DNA of 8,167 nt, from NCBI GenBank assembly GCA_945874815.1, contig CAMCIE010000050.1, positions 1 through 8,167 of the forward strand. Direction: 5' to 3'. Below are positions 1 to 6,684 of the stretch, one piece after another. The stretch's first letter is position 1; each line of letters opens with the position of its first letter. The DNA is from an uncultured Bacteroidales bacterium (lineage in GTDB: Bacteria; Bacteroidota; Bacteroidia; Bacteroidales; UBA932). The position numbers and the translations under genes were made by a program. The notes below the pieces were generated by a model that was not told where the DNA came from, made no database searches, and saw nothing but the letters and a program-made list of their open reading frames with translations.

Positions 1-2
1 CT

Positions 3-917
3 GCCGGAATGACATTCCAGTACAGAGAATCAGGAAGCCAGCAGTGGACCAGCCTCAGCCCGTCGATGATGAACATCAACATATCGACTCTCAGATACAC
101 AGCCATTATCAAAGGCCTGAAGCCTCAAACCACATACGAATTCAGGGCAATTTCAGACAAGAACAATGATACAGACAAGATTGTCCAGTTTACAACATCG
201 GCTGCCGAGACACTCCACAACTTCAGTTTCGACAATTGGACACAAGAGGACAAAATGCCGAACGCGGCAGGGTTTGCCATCTGGGATTCTGCCAACTCTA
301 CCGGAGCTGCGATAACGACCACGCCAACAGACGATGCTGTCCGTGGAAAGGCTGCACGCCTGGAAAGTGTAACGGCATTAGGTATGCTTGCCGCCGGAAA
401 TATCTTCACCGGTAAATTCGTTGGTCTTCAGGGACTCGGCGCGAAACTGGACTGGGGAGTACCTTTCACATCCCGTCCGCTTGCCCTGAGAGGTTATTAC
501 AAATACCTTCCAAAAACTATCGACAAGGCAAAAGACCCATATACCGACAAGAAAGGACAGACTGACCAGAGCCAGATACTCATCTTCCTCACCGACTGGA
601 CAGGCCCATTCAGGGTAAACACCAGCAAGAAGGAATTCGTGGATTACGACAACGACCCCGGCATCATCGCCCTTGGCCAGCTCAACACGTCCAACACAGA
701 TAGCGGATATGTTAGATTCACCCTGCCGCTTATTTACCGCAGCAACAGGATTCCTACATACATAGTGGTTGCAGCAGCCTCCAGCCGCTTCGGAGACTAC
801 TTCACCGGAGGAACCGGCTCAGTGCTGATGATAGACGAATTCGAACTGGTATATGATCCTGACGACCTTTCTACAGACGAATTCAATACGGTATTCAGTA
901 AAGTTGAAGCATTCTGA
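3..917 (+). CDS. PCMD domain lipoprotein, 5' end missing
   Basis: This is the 3' part of a gene that begins upstream. The frame is open from base 3, and the Met at base 9 falls inside a fibronectin-III-like module, so it is not the true start. That module (to about base 200) has the typical end L-K-P-Q-T-T-Y-E-F-R-A followed by a V-Q-F-T-T strand. The PCMD domain follows (about 215-908). Its marks are N-W near the start, I-W-D-S-A-N, ARLES, AAGNIFTGKF, LDWGVPFTSRP, a GYYKYLP segment, and near the end YIVVAAASS, YFTGGTGSVL and IDEFELVYD. It aligns over its whole length with the complete paralogue at 1756-3390, so the lost N-terminus probably held a lipoprotein signal and Ig-like modules. PCMD proteins are named for a presumed role with carbohydrates, but no reaction is known. 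The stop lies 4 bases before the beta-barrel gene, which suggests one operon. Family assignment is firm; function is unknown. Confidence 0.9.
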   Translation, partial: AGMTFQYRESGSQQWTSLSPSMMNINISTLRYTAIIKGLKPQTTYEFRAISDKNNDTDKIVQFTTSAAETLHNFSFDNWTQEDKMPNAAGFAIWDSANSTGAAITTTPTDDAVRGKAARLESVTALGMLAAGNIFTGKFVGLQGLGAKLDWGVPFTSRPLALRGYYKYLPKTIDKAKDPYTDKKGQTDQSQILIFLTDWTGPFRVNTSKKEFVDYDNDPGIIALGQLNTSNTDSGYVRFTLPLIYRSNRIPTYIVVAAASSRFGDYFTGGTGSVLMIDEFELVYDPDDLSTDEFNTVFSKVEAF

Positions 918-921
918 TTGA

Positions 922-1755
922 ATGAAACGTATATTCATCATATCAATCCTGCTACTGTCTTGTACAAGCAGCTTTGCGGCCAAGGAGAAAAACTCCGAGG
1001 CCGTGGAGCCGTTTGACAGAGGACTGGGACAATCGCTGGTCGGAGTGTTCGTTCCCAAAGGCACGGTATGTTCAGGAATTAACTTTACATATAATACTGT
1101 CGATTTAGGCAACAGCAACGATGACAGCGGTTATTCAATGCTTTTCGGCCTGCTCGGAGGTCTTAAAGGCAGCATGTACACCTTTGGGGTAACGCCTCAG
1201 GTGTCATATTTCATTGCAGACAACCTCTCCATCGGTCTGCGTTTCGGCTACAACCGGTCATATCTCGGATTAGGGAACGCACAACTGTCTGTCAGCGACG
1301 ACATCAGCTTCGGAATCCAGAACTACAATGTTTTCAATCACAAGTTCAACGGAGCCCTTACCTTGAGATACTACATGCCTCTGGCCAACAGCAAACGTTT
1401 CGGCATTTTCCTGGAAGCAAGGGCAAACGGAGGATACGGCCAGAGCAAGACCTGGAAGGTCGTTGACGAAAACAAATATGGAACATATTCAGAGACTCGT
1501 TCCTGCAGCCTGAACTTTGTTCCCGGAATTTGTATCTTTGCTACCGACAATGTGGCTGTGGAAGTCGCAATAGGAATGCTCGGTCTCGAATACACCAAGA
1601 CTGACCAGTACAGAAATCAGGTGGAGCACAGTTCCATGAACACCAGCGGAGCAAATTTCCGCATCAACCCGCTTTCAATTGAGCTCGGTGCCTGCATTTA
1701 TTTCTACACCGGCCCTCACAGCAAGAAAGCAAAGCGAAACAATAAGCAGTTGTAA
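922..1755 (+). CDS. Outer-membrane beta-barrel protein, small
   Basis: A 277-residue protein with an N-terminal signal (residues 1-19, basic start then IFIISILLL). It probably ends in S-F-A before Ala20, a signal peptidase I site, although LLSC at 11-14 also fits a lipobox. The rest is rich in short amphipathic strands alternating with turns, for example FGVTPQVSYFI (88-98), LSIGLRFGYNRSYL (102-115), GALTLRYYMP (144-153), RFGIFLEARANGG (159-171), VAVEVAIGMLGLEY (211-224) and LSIELGACIYFY (251-262). This suggests about 8 to 10 strands in the outer membrane. The last strand is followed by a basic tail (KKAKRNN) rather than ending on an aromatic residue. The gene lies between two PCMD lipoprotein genes, 4 bases after one and directly abutting the next (stop TAA, then ATG), so co-translation is likely. 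I infer that it anchors or exports the neighbouring lipoproteins. The specific barrel family is not recognised. Confidence 0.8.
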   Translation: MKRIFIISILLLSCTSSFAAKEKNSEAVEPFDRGLGQSLVGVFVPKGTVCSGINFTYNTVDLGNSNDDSGYSMLFGLLGGLKGSMYTFGVTPQVSYFIADNLSIGLRFGYNRSYLGLGNAQLSVSDDISFGIQNYNVFNHKFNGALTLRYYMPLANSKRFGIFLEARANGGYGQSKTWKVVDENKYGTYSETRSCSLNFVPGICIFATDNVAVEVAIGMLGLEYTKTDQYRNQVEHSSMNTSGANFRINPLSIELGACIYFYTGPHSKKAKRNNKQL

Positions 1756-3390
1756 ATGAAAAGGATATACAACATAATTTTCATCCTGCTTCTCTCATGC
1801 GTGACTTCATGCATCGAGAATGACCTCTCCTACCCTGATGTGGACGTGGAAATCATGAACCTGTCCGTTGACGGGGCTAAGGAGATTGACATAAACTATG
1901 AAGACCGGAAAATCAGCATCCTTCTTTCAGAGACCGTGGAAATTTCATCCGTGCGTTTCATTGAATTCAAACTCGCCGAAGGATGTTCCTTCATTGAAGA
2001 ATTCCCGAAGGTTATTGACTTGAGTGAACCTTACAAATTCAAGATGAAGGTATATCAGGACGAACAGTGGACAATCACTGCAGCCCAACCTATAGAACGC
2101 TACATCAGATGCGACAACCAGGTAGGAGATGCAATCATTGACGTGGAGCAACGTATTGCTTATGTAAAAATCGTTGAGACACAATCACTTAGTGCGGTTA
2201 AAATCAACGAGATGAAACTTGAACGTGAAGGTTCCGTGGTCACTCACACCTATGGTTTTGTTTTCAACAACGGACAGAGCCAGATGGTGATGGAGGAATG
2301 TTCCTTCCCTATGGTCCTGGACTGCTCGGTAAGCCGCCGGTTCACTGTCTATTATAAAGGTGAGGACATCGAATGGAATGTAATCTTCCTTGCAGAACCA
2401 ATCGCGGTGGGAATGAAGAGCGTGAATGCCTGGACATACTCTGCAGAGCTTCAAGGTGTTACCAATGGAAAAGGCAATCCTGTATTCCAATATAAGGAAA
2501 GCTCGGCTTCATCCTGGAATGAATTCAGCTCGACCACTCTTGAAGGCACCACATTATCCGGAACCCTTACCGGCCTATCTGAAGACACAGAATACGTTGT
2601 ACGGGTTTCAAACGGCACTGACACAAGCGAAGAAATGACCTTCCGCACCGGAAAAGCAGAGCAGCTGGAAAACATGGACTTCGAACAGTGGCACCAGGGC
2701 GATCCGCACGATTGCTGGTATCCTTATGCAGCCGGTGGAAACGATGTCTGGGGAACAGCCAATCCGGGCACCAACTTCGTAAGCACGGTGAATCCGTCAC
2801 GTCCTGAATATGAGCATGTTGTAAAAGGTACTGCCGTAAGGCTCGAAAGCGTGAAGGCTCTCGGAGTATTCGCTGCCGGCAATATTTTCTCCGGCCGTTT
2901 CCTGGAGTTTTCATTCTCAACCATGTCGGCCTACCTCGAATGGGGAGCACCTTTCACTTCAAGACCATATTCCCTGAAAGGTTGGGTTGATTACGCGCCG
3001 AAGATTATCGACATCACTCAGGATAAGATCAGCGGCAAACCTAATCCGTACAAAGACCTGAAAGGTACAATGGACAATATGCAGATTCTGGCTGTTCTGG
3101 TGGCGGAAGCGGAAAACGAAGCTGATAAGGGGCCTTTCCCTGTGGTGAGCAGCAAACCGGGTGTGCCCGACCTTCTGAATGACCCACGTGTCATTGCCTT
3201 CGGCACCATCGAGAGTTCTGAAAATACCGGTGGTAATTATAAGGAATTCGAATGTGTAATGAATTATAAGGATAACAGGACACCTGCCTATGTGATTGTT
3301 GTGGCCTGTTCGTCACTCAGAGGAAATTTCTTCACCGGAGCCCTTGGCTCGGTGCTGTATGTGGATGAATTCCATTTTGAATATAAATAA
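1756..3390 (+). CDS. PCMD domain lipoprotein, complete
   Basis: A 544-residue lipoprotein. The signal peptide ends in VTSC with Cys19 as the likely lipidated residue (an LLSC at 12-15 is a less likely alternative). The following IEND is an acidic start typical of exported Bacteroidales lipoproteins. Domains in order are two related Ig-like modules (about 31-110 and 120-213), a fibronectin-III-like module (about 216-298, ending L-S-E-D-T-E-Y-V-V-R-V then M-T-F-R-T), and the PCMD domain (about 303-544). Marks of PCMD are V-W-G-T-A-N, VRLES, FAAGNIFSGRF, LEWGAPFTSRP, YVIVVACSS, FFTGALGSVL and V-D-E-F-H-F-E-Y at the very end. Compared with the partial paralogue at 3-917 it carries extra loop segments, such as AEAENEADKG. 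It starts directly on the stop codon of the barrel gene. PCMD is thought to bind or act on carbohydrate, but no catalytic residues are established; a surface-exposed location is inferred. Confidence 0.92.
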   Translation: MKRIYNIIFILLLSCVTSCIENDLSYPDVDVEIMNLSVDGAKEIDINYEDRKISILLSETVEISSVRFIEFKLAEGCSFIEEFPKVIDLSEPYKFKMKVYQDEQWTITAAQPIERYIRCDNQVGDAIIDVEQRIAYVKIVETQSLSAVKINEMKLEREGSVVTHTYGFVFNNGQSQMVMEECSFPMVLDCSVSRRFTVYYKGEDIEWNVIFLAEPIAVGMKSVNAWTYSAELQGVTNGKGNPVFQYKESSASSWNEFSSTTLEGTTLSGTLTGLSEDTEYVVRVSNGTDTSEEMTFRTGKAEQLENMDFEQWHQGDPHDCWYPYAAGGNDVWGTANPGTNFVSTVNPSRPEYEHVVKGTAVRLESVKALGVFAAGNIFSGRFLEFSFSTMSAYLEWGAPFTSRPYSLKGWVDYAPKIIDITQDKISGKPNPYKDLKGTMDNMQILAVLVAEAENEADKGPFPVVSSKPGVPDLLNDPRVIAFGTIESSENTGGNYKEFECVMNYKDNRTPAYVIVVACSSLRGNFFTGALGSVLYVDEFHFEYK

Positions 3391-3418
3391 GAAGATATAA
3401 CGTTTAAGATTTTTTAAC

Positions 3419-4174
3419 ATGAAAAAAGTATTAATTATGACTGCCTTGACGGTTCTTGCAGCCTCATGTCAGCGCCTTGAGATGAGTAAGCCTCTGCAGT
3501 ATGGCTCACTCAGCGTTGCCATGGATGCTGAGGTCAAGGTTGAGGCTGTTACAAAGGCGACGGCTGATGACTTGAATAACTATACTGTCACAGTTGCCGG
3601 CAATGCTGAAGGGCTACCTAAAAGTTGCCTTTACAGCGCCTTCCAACCACTTACTTTGCCTCTCGGGACCTACACCGTTTCTGCGGAGAACTGCACCAGC
3701 ACCGACGCTGAAACTGAAACTGAAACTGGCAATGGCTGCAAAAGACTCTTTGGTTCTACCGAAGTGACCATCTCCGAGTCTAATCTCAACCCAACAGCGG
3801 AGTTCACTTGCTCTGTAGCAAATGCTCTTGTTACCGTAGAGTTTGACAAATCTGCTACTGACCACATTTCTGGCCTTAAAGTAGATCTTAAGGGAGGAAC
3901 TTCCGGCAGGACTGTATCCGTGACAACATCAGGCACTGAAGTCTGGTTCAACCCTCCGACTGTTTCCTGGACCATCACCGGAAAAATCACATCAATCAAC
4001 AAAGATGTAAACATAACCGGAAGCAAGGAGGACCTTGCAGCTAAGAATCATCTCAAGATTGTTGTAAGTGTCAACCTTGAGAACGGACAGATTTCGGCTG
4101 CTCCTTCCATTACTCTTGCTACTGATCTGAATACAGCAGTGGAGAAGAATGAAGTATTTAACCCATATAACTAA
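3419..4174 (+). CDS. DUF4493 family lipoprotein, first of five
   Basis: A 251-residue lipoprotein. The signal is MKKVLIMTALTVLAASC with Cys17 lipidated, followed by QRLEM. After a short spacer comes strand GSLSVAMDAEV (29-39), the VTKA box (44-47) and DLNNYTVTV (51-59). The LPLGTYTVSAENC hairpin (80-92), KRLFGST (108-114) and TCSVANALVTVEF (130-142, with the Cys131 shared by all five paralogues) complete the DUF4493 pattern. A second beta region (150-245) follows, with PPTVSWTITGKI and a tail strand PSITLATDL. Cys70 and Cys92 could form a disulfide, since they are present or absent together across the paralogues. The gene follows the PCMD lipoprotein after 28 bases, with an A-rich start region but no clear Shine-Dalgarno sequence. 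DUF4493 has no known biochemical role. It resembles Bacteroidales pilin-like lipoproteins in general layout, which is inference only. Confidence 0.85.
   Translation: MKKVLIMTALTVLAASCQRLEMSKPLQYGSLSVAMDAEVKVEAVTKATADDLNNYTVTVAGNAEGLPKSCLYSAFQPLTLPLGTYTVSAENCTSTDAETETETGNGCKRLFGSTEVTISESNLNPTAEFTCSVANALVTVEFDKSATDHISGLKVDLKGGTSGRTVSVTTSGTEVWFNPPTVSWTITGKITSINKDVNITGSKEDLAAKNHLKIVVSVNLENGQISAAPSITLATDLNTAVEKNEVFNPYN
3708..3728 (+). repeat. Hexanucleotide tandem repeat (ctgaaa)3 plus ctg
   Basis: Three perfect copies of ctgaaa followed by a partial fourth, inside the first DUF4493 gene. It encodes an alternating Glu-Thr stretch (AETETETG) in the loop between the GTYTVSAENC hairpin and the KRLFGST strand. 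Because the unit is two codons long, gain or loss of copies would change loop length by two residues without shifting the frame. Confidence 0.8.
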
Positions 4175-4210
4175 TTGATAATTAATAATTAAAAAAATAA
4201 GATTCAAACC
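4175..4210 (+). promoter_or_regulatory. AT-rich leader before second DUF4493 gene
   Basis: The longest gap in the cluster, 36 bases, almost entirely A and T up to base 4200, including an A7 run at 4191-4197. A-rich leaders of this type stand in for Shine-Dalgarno sequences in many Bacteroidota. No convincing -33/-7 promoter pair and no hairpin are visible, so I read it as a translation start region rather than a new promoter. Confidence 0.3.
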
Positions 4211-5032
4211 ATGAAAAAGATTATTATTTTCGCAGCTGCCCTAGCAGCAATGACAGCTTGCAACAAAAGTGTATTTGAAACAGCTACCCCATCTGAAGGC
4301 TTCGGCTATATCAACCTTGGAATCTCGGCTGATGCGGAGATGGTTGTTACTAAGACAGCAACTACCCCATCATCAGACGCACTTGCAAACTATACTGTAA
4401 CTCTCAAGCAGGGAGAGACAAAAAAATGGACAAAGAAATACAGTGAGATTGTGCCAGCTGACTGGAAAGTAGCAGCTGGTAACTATACTGTTGAGGTTGA
4501 AAACCTTACTGTAGCAGAAGCTTATGACAACACAGATAGCAGCAATCCTAATGGAAAACTCAGACTCAAGGGTTCACACAGCGTTGAAGTCAAAGCAGGT
4601 CAGAAAGCACCTTGCGAAGTCAACTGTACAGCAGCGAACTCAAAGGTGACATTCACAACAGATGATAAATTCGGAGAAGTGTTCACTATAGAAGCAACAT
4701 CATTGGAAGTCACAGGTAACCATACTGTAAGTTATGCATCGCTTGGAACTGACCATAATACTGCTACACCTGCTTTTTTTGAGGCCGGAGATGTCACCTG
4801 GACTCTTATCACCAAAGTAGGTAAAACAGATAAAACATATTCAAAGACTCTTAATCTCGGTGCTGGTCAGTGGAGCAAAGTGACATTCTCATCATCAACT
4901 ACAGACGGCCAGATTACTCTTACAATTACAGTTGATGAGACAATGACACCAGTAGAAGTACCTGAAAAAATTGACCCTCTGGAAACAACAACTAATACTC
5001 CTGCTGGAGAACCCTCTGGAAACAACAACTAA
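4211..5032 (+). CDS. DUF4493-like lipoprotein, second of five
   Basis: A 273-residue lipoprotein with signal MKKIIIFAAALAAMTAC (Cys17), then NKSVF. Strand GYINLGISADAEM (32-44), the VTKT box (46-49), LANYTVTL (58-65), VAAGNYTVEVENLT (87-100), LRLKGSHSVEV (117-127) and CEVNCTAANSKVTFT (135-149, with the shared Cys at 139) follow the same order as in the other paralogues. The TKA box is changed to TKT and the aromatic residue before the conserved Gly is lost, so this is a more divergent member, rich in Lys and Thr. The C-terminus is unusual. After VDETMTPVEVPEKIDP the reading frame enters a 37-base tandem duplication and ends in PAGEPSGNNN. With a single repeat copy the protein would instead end in NIPAGE at a stop at 5049. 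The gap to the next gene is 25 bases. Function is unknown, probably an envelope or surface protein. Confidence 0.8.
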   Translation: MKKIIIFAAALAAMTACNKSVFETATPSEGFGYINLGISADAEMVVTKTATTPSSDALANYTVTLKQGETKKWTKKYSEIVPADWKVAAGNYTVEVENLTVAEAYDNTDSSNPNGKLRLKGSHSVEVKAGQKAPCEVNCTAANSKVTFTTDDKFGEVFTIEATSLEVTGNHTVSYASLGTDHNTATPAFFEAGDVTWTLITKVGKTDKTYSKTLNLGAGQWSKVTFSSSTTDGQITLTITVDETMTPVEVPEKIDPLETTTNTPAGEPSGNNN

Positions 5033-5047
5033 TATTCCTGCTGGAGA
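4974..5047 (+). repeat. 37-base tandem duplication across a gene end
   Basis: Two adjacent copies, 4974-5010 and 5011-5047, differ at one base only (c at 4998, t at 5035). Each starts accctctggaaacaacaact. The period of 37 is not a multiple of three, so copy 2 is read in a shifted frame and yields a stop at 5030-5032. The stop belonging to the single-copy form remains as TAA at 5049-5051, now in the intergenic gap. The duplication therefore replaces the last residues of the second DUF4493 protein and moves its stop from 6 bases to 25 bases ahead of the next start. Confidence 0.95.
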
Positions 5048-5057
5048 ATAACAAACC

Positions 5058-5897
5058 ATGCGCAAATCATTCCTATACATAGGCGCGGCATTAATAATGG
5101 CTGCCGGATGCAACAAGGAGATAATCAGATCTGAAAAATCGGGTCTGATTACCCTCAACCTGTCATCCGAGCAGGAAGTCGTGCTTACAAAAGGATCGAT
5201 GGACTGCAGCAATTTCAATGTATATATCAACGGAACAACCTTCCTTTCCGAATCATATTCCAAATCCTACAAATGCTCGCAGATGGCAAAAGGCGTTTCA
5301 ATCCCTTACGGCACATACGCAATTGCATCTGACAATTGCACGTCAGAACAGGCTGCAACAGGCCTCGGCCAGGCACGCTACTGGGGCAAAACGACAGGTA
5401 TAAACATAAGTTCCCAGGTACCGGTATCAGTTACCGTGAAGTGTTCAATGGTGAACGGAAAGATTCAGGTTGTATTTGACGAAAGTTTCACCAAGGATTT
5501 CACCAATCCATCCATAAAACTTTCACAGGCAGACAGGAATGTCACGATGACACTTGAGCAAACCCTCAAATCTTCAGCATATTTTAATGTTGAAACAACC
5601 GGCACAACCATATCATACACGATATATGGCGAAATTGCCGGCCGCACTCTGGAATACTCCTCAAGGGTTAAACTCTCCCCTGCCAAATGTGCGATTATTA
5701 CAATAAAAAGCAACCACAACGGTCTCATTGGTCCTGGTGTGGATGTAGATGACTCCATGAAAGGAGACGACCACACTATTGTTATCAACCCTGACGGCAT
5801 TGAAACGCCGGACAGCGGCAATGTCAACGCACCGTCCATCACCATTGACACAAAAATGGACGACGCAGTAGTTGAAAACGTACAAATTGGAATCTAA
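5058..5897 (+). CDS. DUF4493 family lipoprotein, third of five
   Basis: A 279-residue lipoprotein with signal MRKSFLYIGAALIMAAGC (Cys18), then NKEII. Strand GLITLNLSSEQEV (29-41) and the box LTKG (43-46, with Gly where Ala is usual) precede NFNVYI (52-57). The core is IPYGTYAIASDNC (82-94), ARYWGKTTGINI (106-117) and VTVKCSMVNGKIQVVF (125-140, with the shared Cys129). Cys73 and Cys94 match the Cys pair of the first family member, which suggests a disulfide. The C-terminus looks doubled. A tail motif P-G-V-D-V-D-D-S-M (226-234) is followed by a second one, P-S-I-T-I-D-T-K-M (259-267), where the siblings have only one. The gene ends one base before the next ATG, so translational coupling is likely. 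No biochemical function can be assigned; an envelope lipoprotein is the safe call. Confidence 0.85.
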   Translation: MRKSFLYIGAALIMAAGCNKEIIRSEKSGLITLNLSSEQEVVLTKGSMDCSNFNVYINGTTFLSESYSKSYKCSQMAKGVSIPYGTYAIASDNCTSEQAATGLGQARYWGKTTGINISSQVPVSVTVKCSMVNGKIQVVFDESFTKDFTNPSIKLSQADRNVTMTLEQTLKSSAYFNVETTGTTISYTIYGEIAGRTLEYSSRVKLSPAKCAIITIKSNHNGLIGPGVDVDDSMKGDDHTIVINPDGIETPDSGNVNAPSITIDTKMDDAVVENVQIGI

Positions 5898-5898
5898 G

Positions 5899-6678
5899 AT
5901 GAAAAAAATTATTCTGACAATATTGGCGTCACTTGGACTGCTGTCTTGCCAAAGAGTGGTGATTGATGGCTTACAGATGGGAACTATCTCTCTGAAAGTC
6001 AACAATAAAGCTCTGGTGGATATGCAAACCAAGGCTGAGGAGACAGTCTCAACGGACAACTTCAAAGTTACCGTGACATCTCCTTCATATACAAGAACAT
6101 TCGTTTATTCCGAAATGCCTTTGACCCTTGCAGTCCCTGCAGACACCTACACTGTTTCGGCAGAGAATGTGAGCGAATCAGAATCAGTCTCAGTTCCTGA
6201 CGAATGGGGACAGAAAAGATTCGCAGGACAGACCAGAGGAATTATCGTGTCAGCATCAAAGAACAGCCCAGTGACCGTCAACTGTCAAATGGTCAATTCG
6301 GCTGTATCGATTGTATTCGACAGCAGCATTACGGATAATTTCACCGACTATTCCATTCAAGCTTATACAGATCAGGCGAGAAAACTCACTTTTGATGCAA
6401 ACACAACATCAAAAACAGCATATTTCCCTGCAGACTACGAGCTCACCTATGTTTTCAGCGGTACTTACAAGAAAGACGGCCAGCCTGTCAGCATCACCGG
6501 CACACGTGTGCTGGCAGCTGCCACACATATACATCTAACATTCAAGATGAACCTTCCACAGGAAGACACCAACGGTTCCATCGGTAAGCCACAAATCATT
6601 GTGGATGAAACTTGTACAGACTTTTATGAAACTCTGACTGTGGATCCGAGCAACGGAGGTTCATTTGTAACAGAATAA
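5899..6678 (+). CDS. DUF4493 family lipoprotein, fourth of five
   Basis: A 259-residue lipoprotein. I start it at the ATG at 5899 because MKKIILTILASLGLLSC is a clean lipoprotein signal (Cys17). An in-frame TTG at 5872 would add nine polar residues before it and overlap the previous gene. Strand GTISLKVNN (28-36), the QTKA box (43-46) and NFKVTV (54-59) are followed by VPADTYTVSAEN (79-90), KRFAGQTRGIIV (106-117) and VTVNCQMVNSAVSIVF (125-140, with the shared Cys129). A second beta region has LTYVFSGTY (182-190), HIHLTFKMNL (210-219) and the tail PQIIVDET (231-238). The Cys pair proposed as a disulfide in the first and third members is absent. The spacing is 1 base from the previous gene and 6 bases to the next. 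In sequence it is closest to the third member through the core, and it shares a short near-identical DNA stretch with the first. Function is unknown. Confidence 0.88.
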   Translation: MKKIILTILASLGLLSCQRVVIDGLQMGTISLKVNNKALVDMQTKAEETVSTDNFKVTVTSPSYTRTFVYSEMPLTLAVPADTYTVSAENVSESESVSVPDEWGQKRFAGQTRGIIVSASKNSPVTVNCQMVNSAVSIVFDSSITDNFTDYSIQAYTDQARKLTFDANTTSKTAYFPADYELTYVFSGTYKKDGQPVSITGTRVLAAATHIHLTFKMNLPQEDTNGSIGKPQIIVDETCTDFYETLTVDPSNGGSFVTE

Positions 6679-6684
6679 CTAATT

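Noticed and set aside
9..11. ATG at base 9 as the start of the first gene
   Set aside because: The frame is open to the left edge and the Met aligns inside the fibronectin-III-like module of the paralogue, with no signal peptide after it.
2185..2950. Long open frames on the - strand (for example inside 2185-2950 and 7449-7892)
   Set aside because: They lie antisense to well-supported genes, have no family features or signal peptides, and have compositions typical of shadow frames.
3391..3418. Weak dyad GTTTAA...TTAAC as a terminator or operator
   Set aside because: The arms are short and imperfect, and the stretch is simply AT-rich. Downstream genes continue in the same direction.
4175..4205. 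TTG (4175-4177) and TAAGATTC (4198-4205) as a Bacteroides -33/-7 promoter
   Set aside because: Spacing is right, but the -7 element matches TAnnTTTG poorly, and transcription would start at or inside the coding region.
4430..4780. A7 (4430-4436) and T7 (4774-4780) runs in the second DUF4493 gene as phase-variation tracts
   Set aside because: Seven-base runs are common in AT-rich coding DNA and encode ordinary Lys and Phe codons in frame; there is no sign of a broken allele.
5872..5898. TTG start extending the fourth DUF4493 gene upstream
   Set aside because: It would overlap the previous gene and put polar residues in front of a complete lipoprotein signal that begins at the ATG at 5899.
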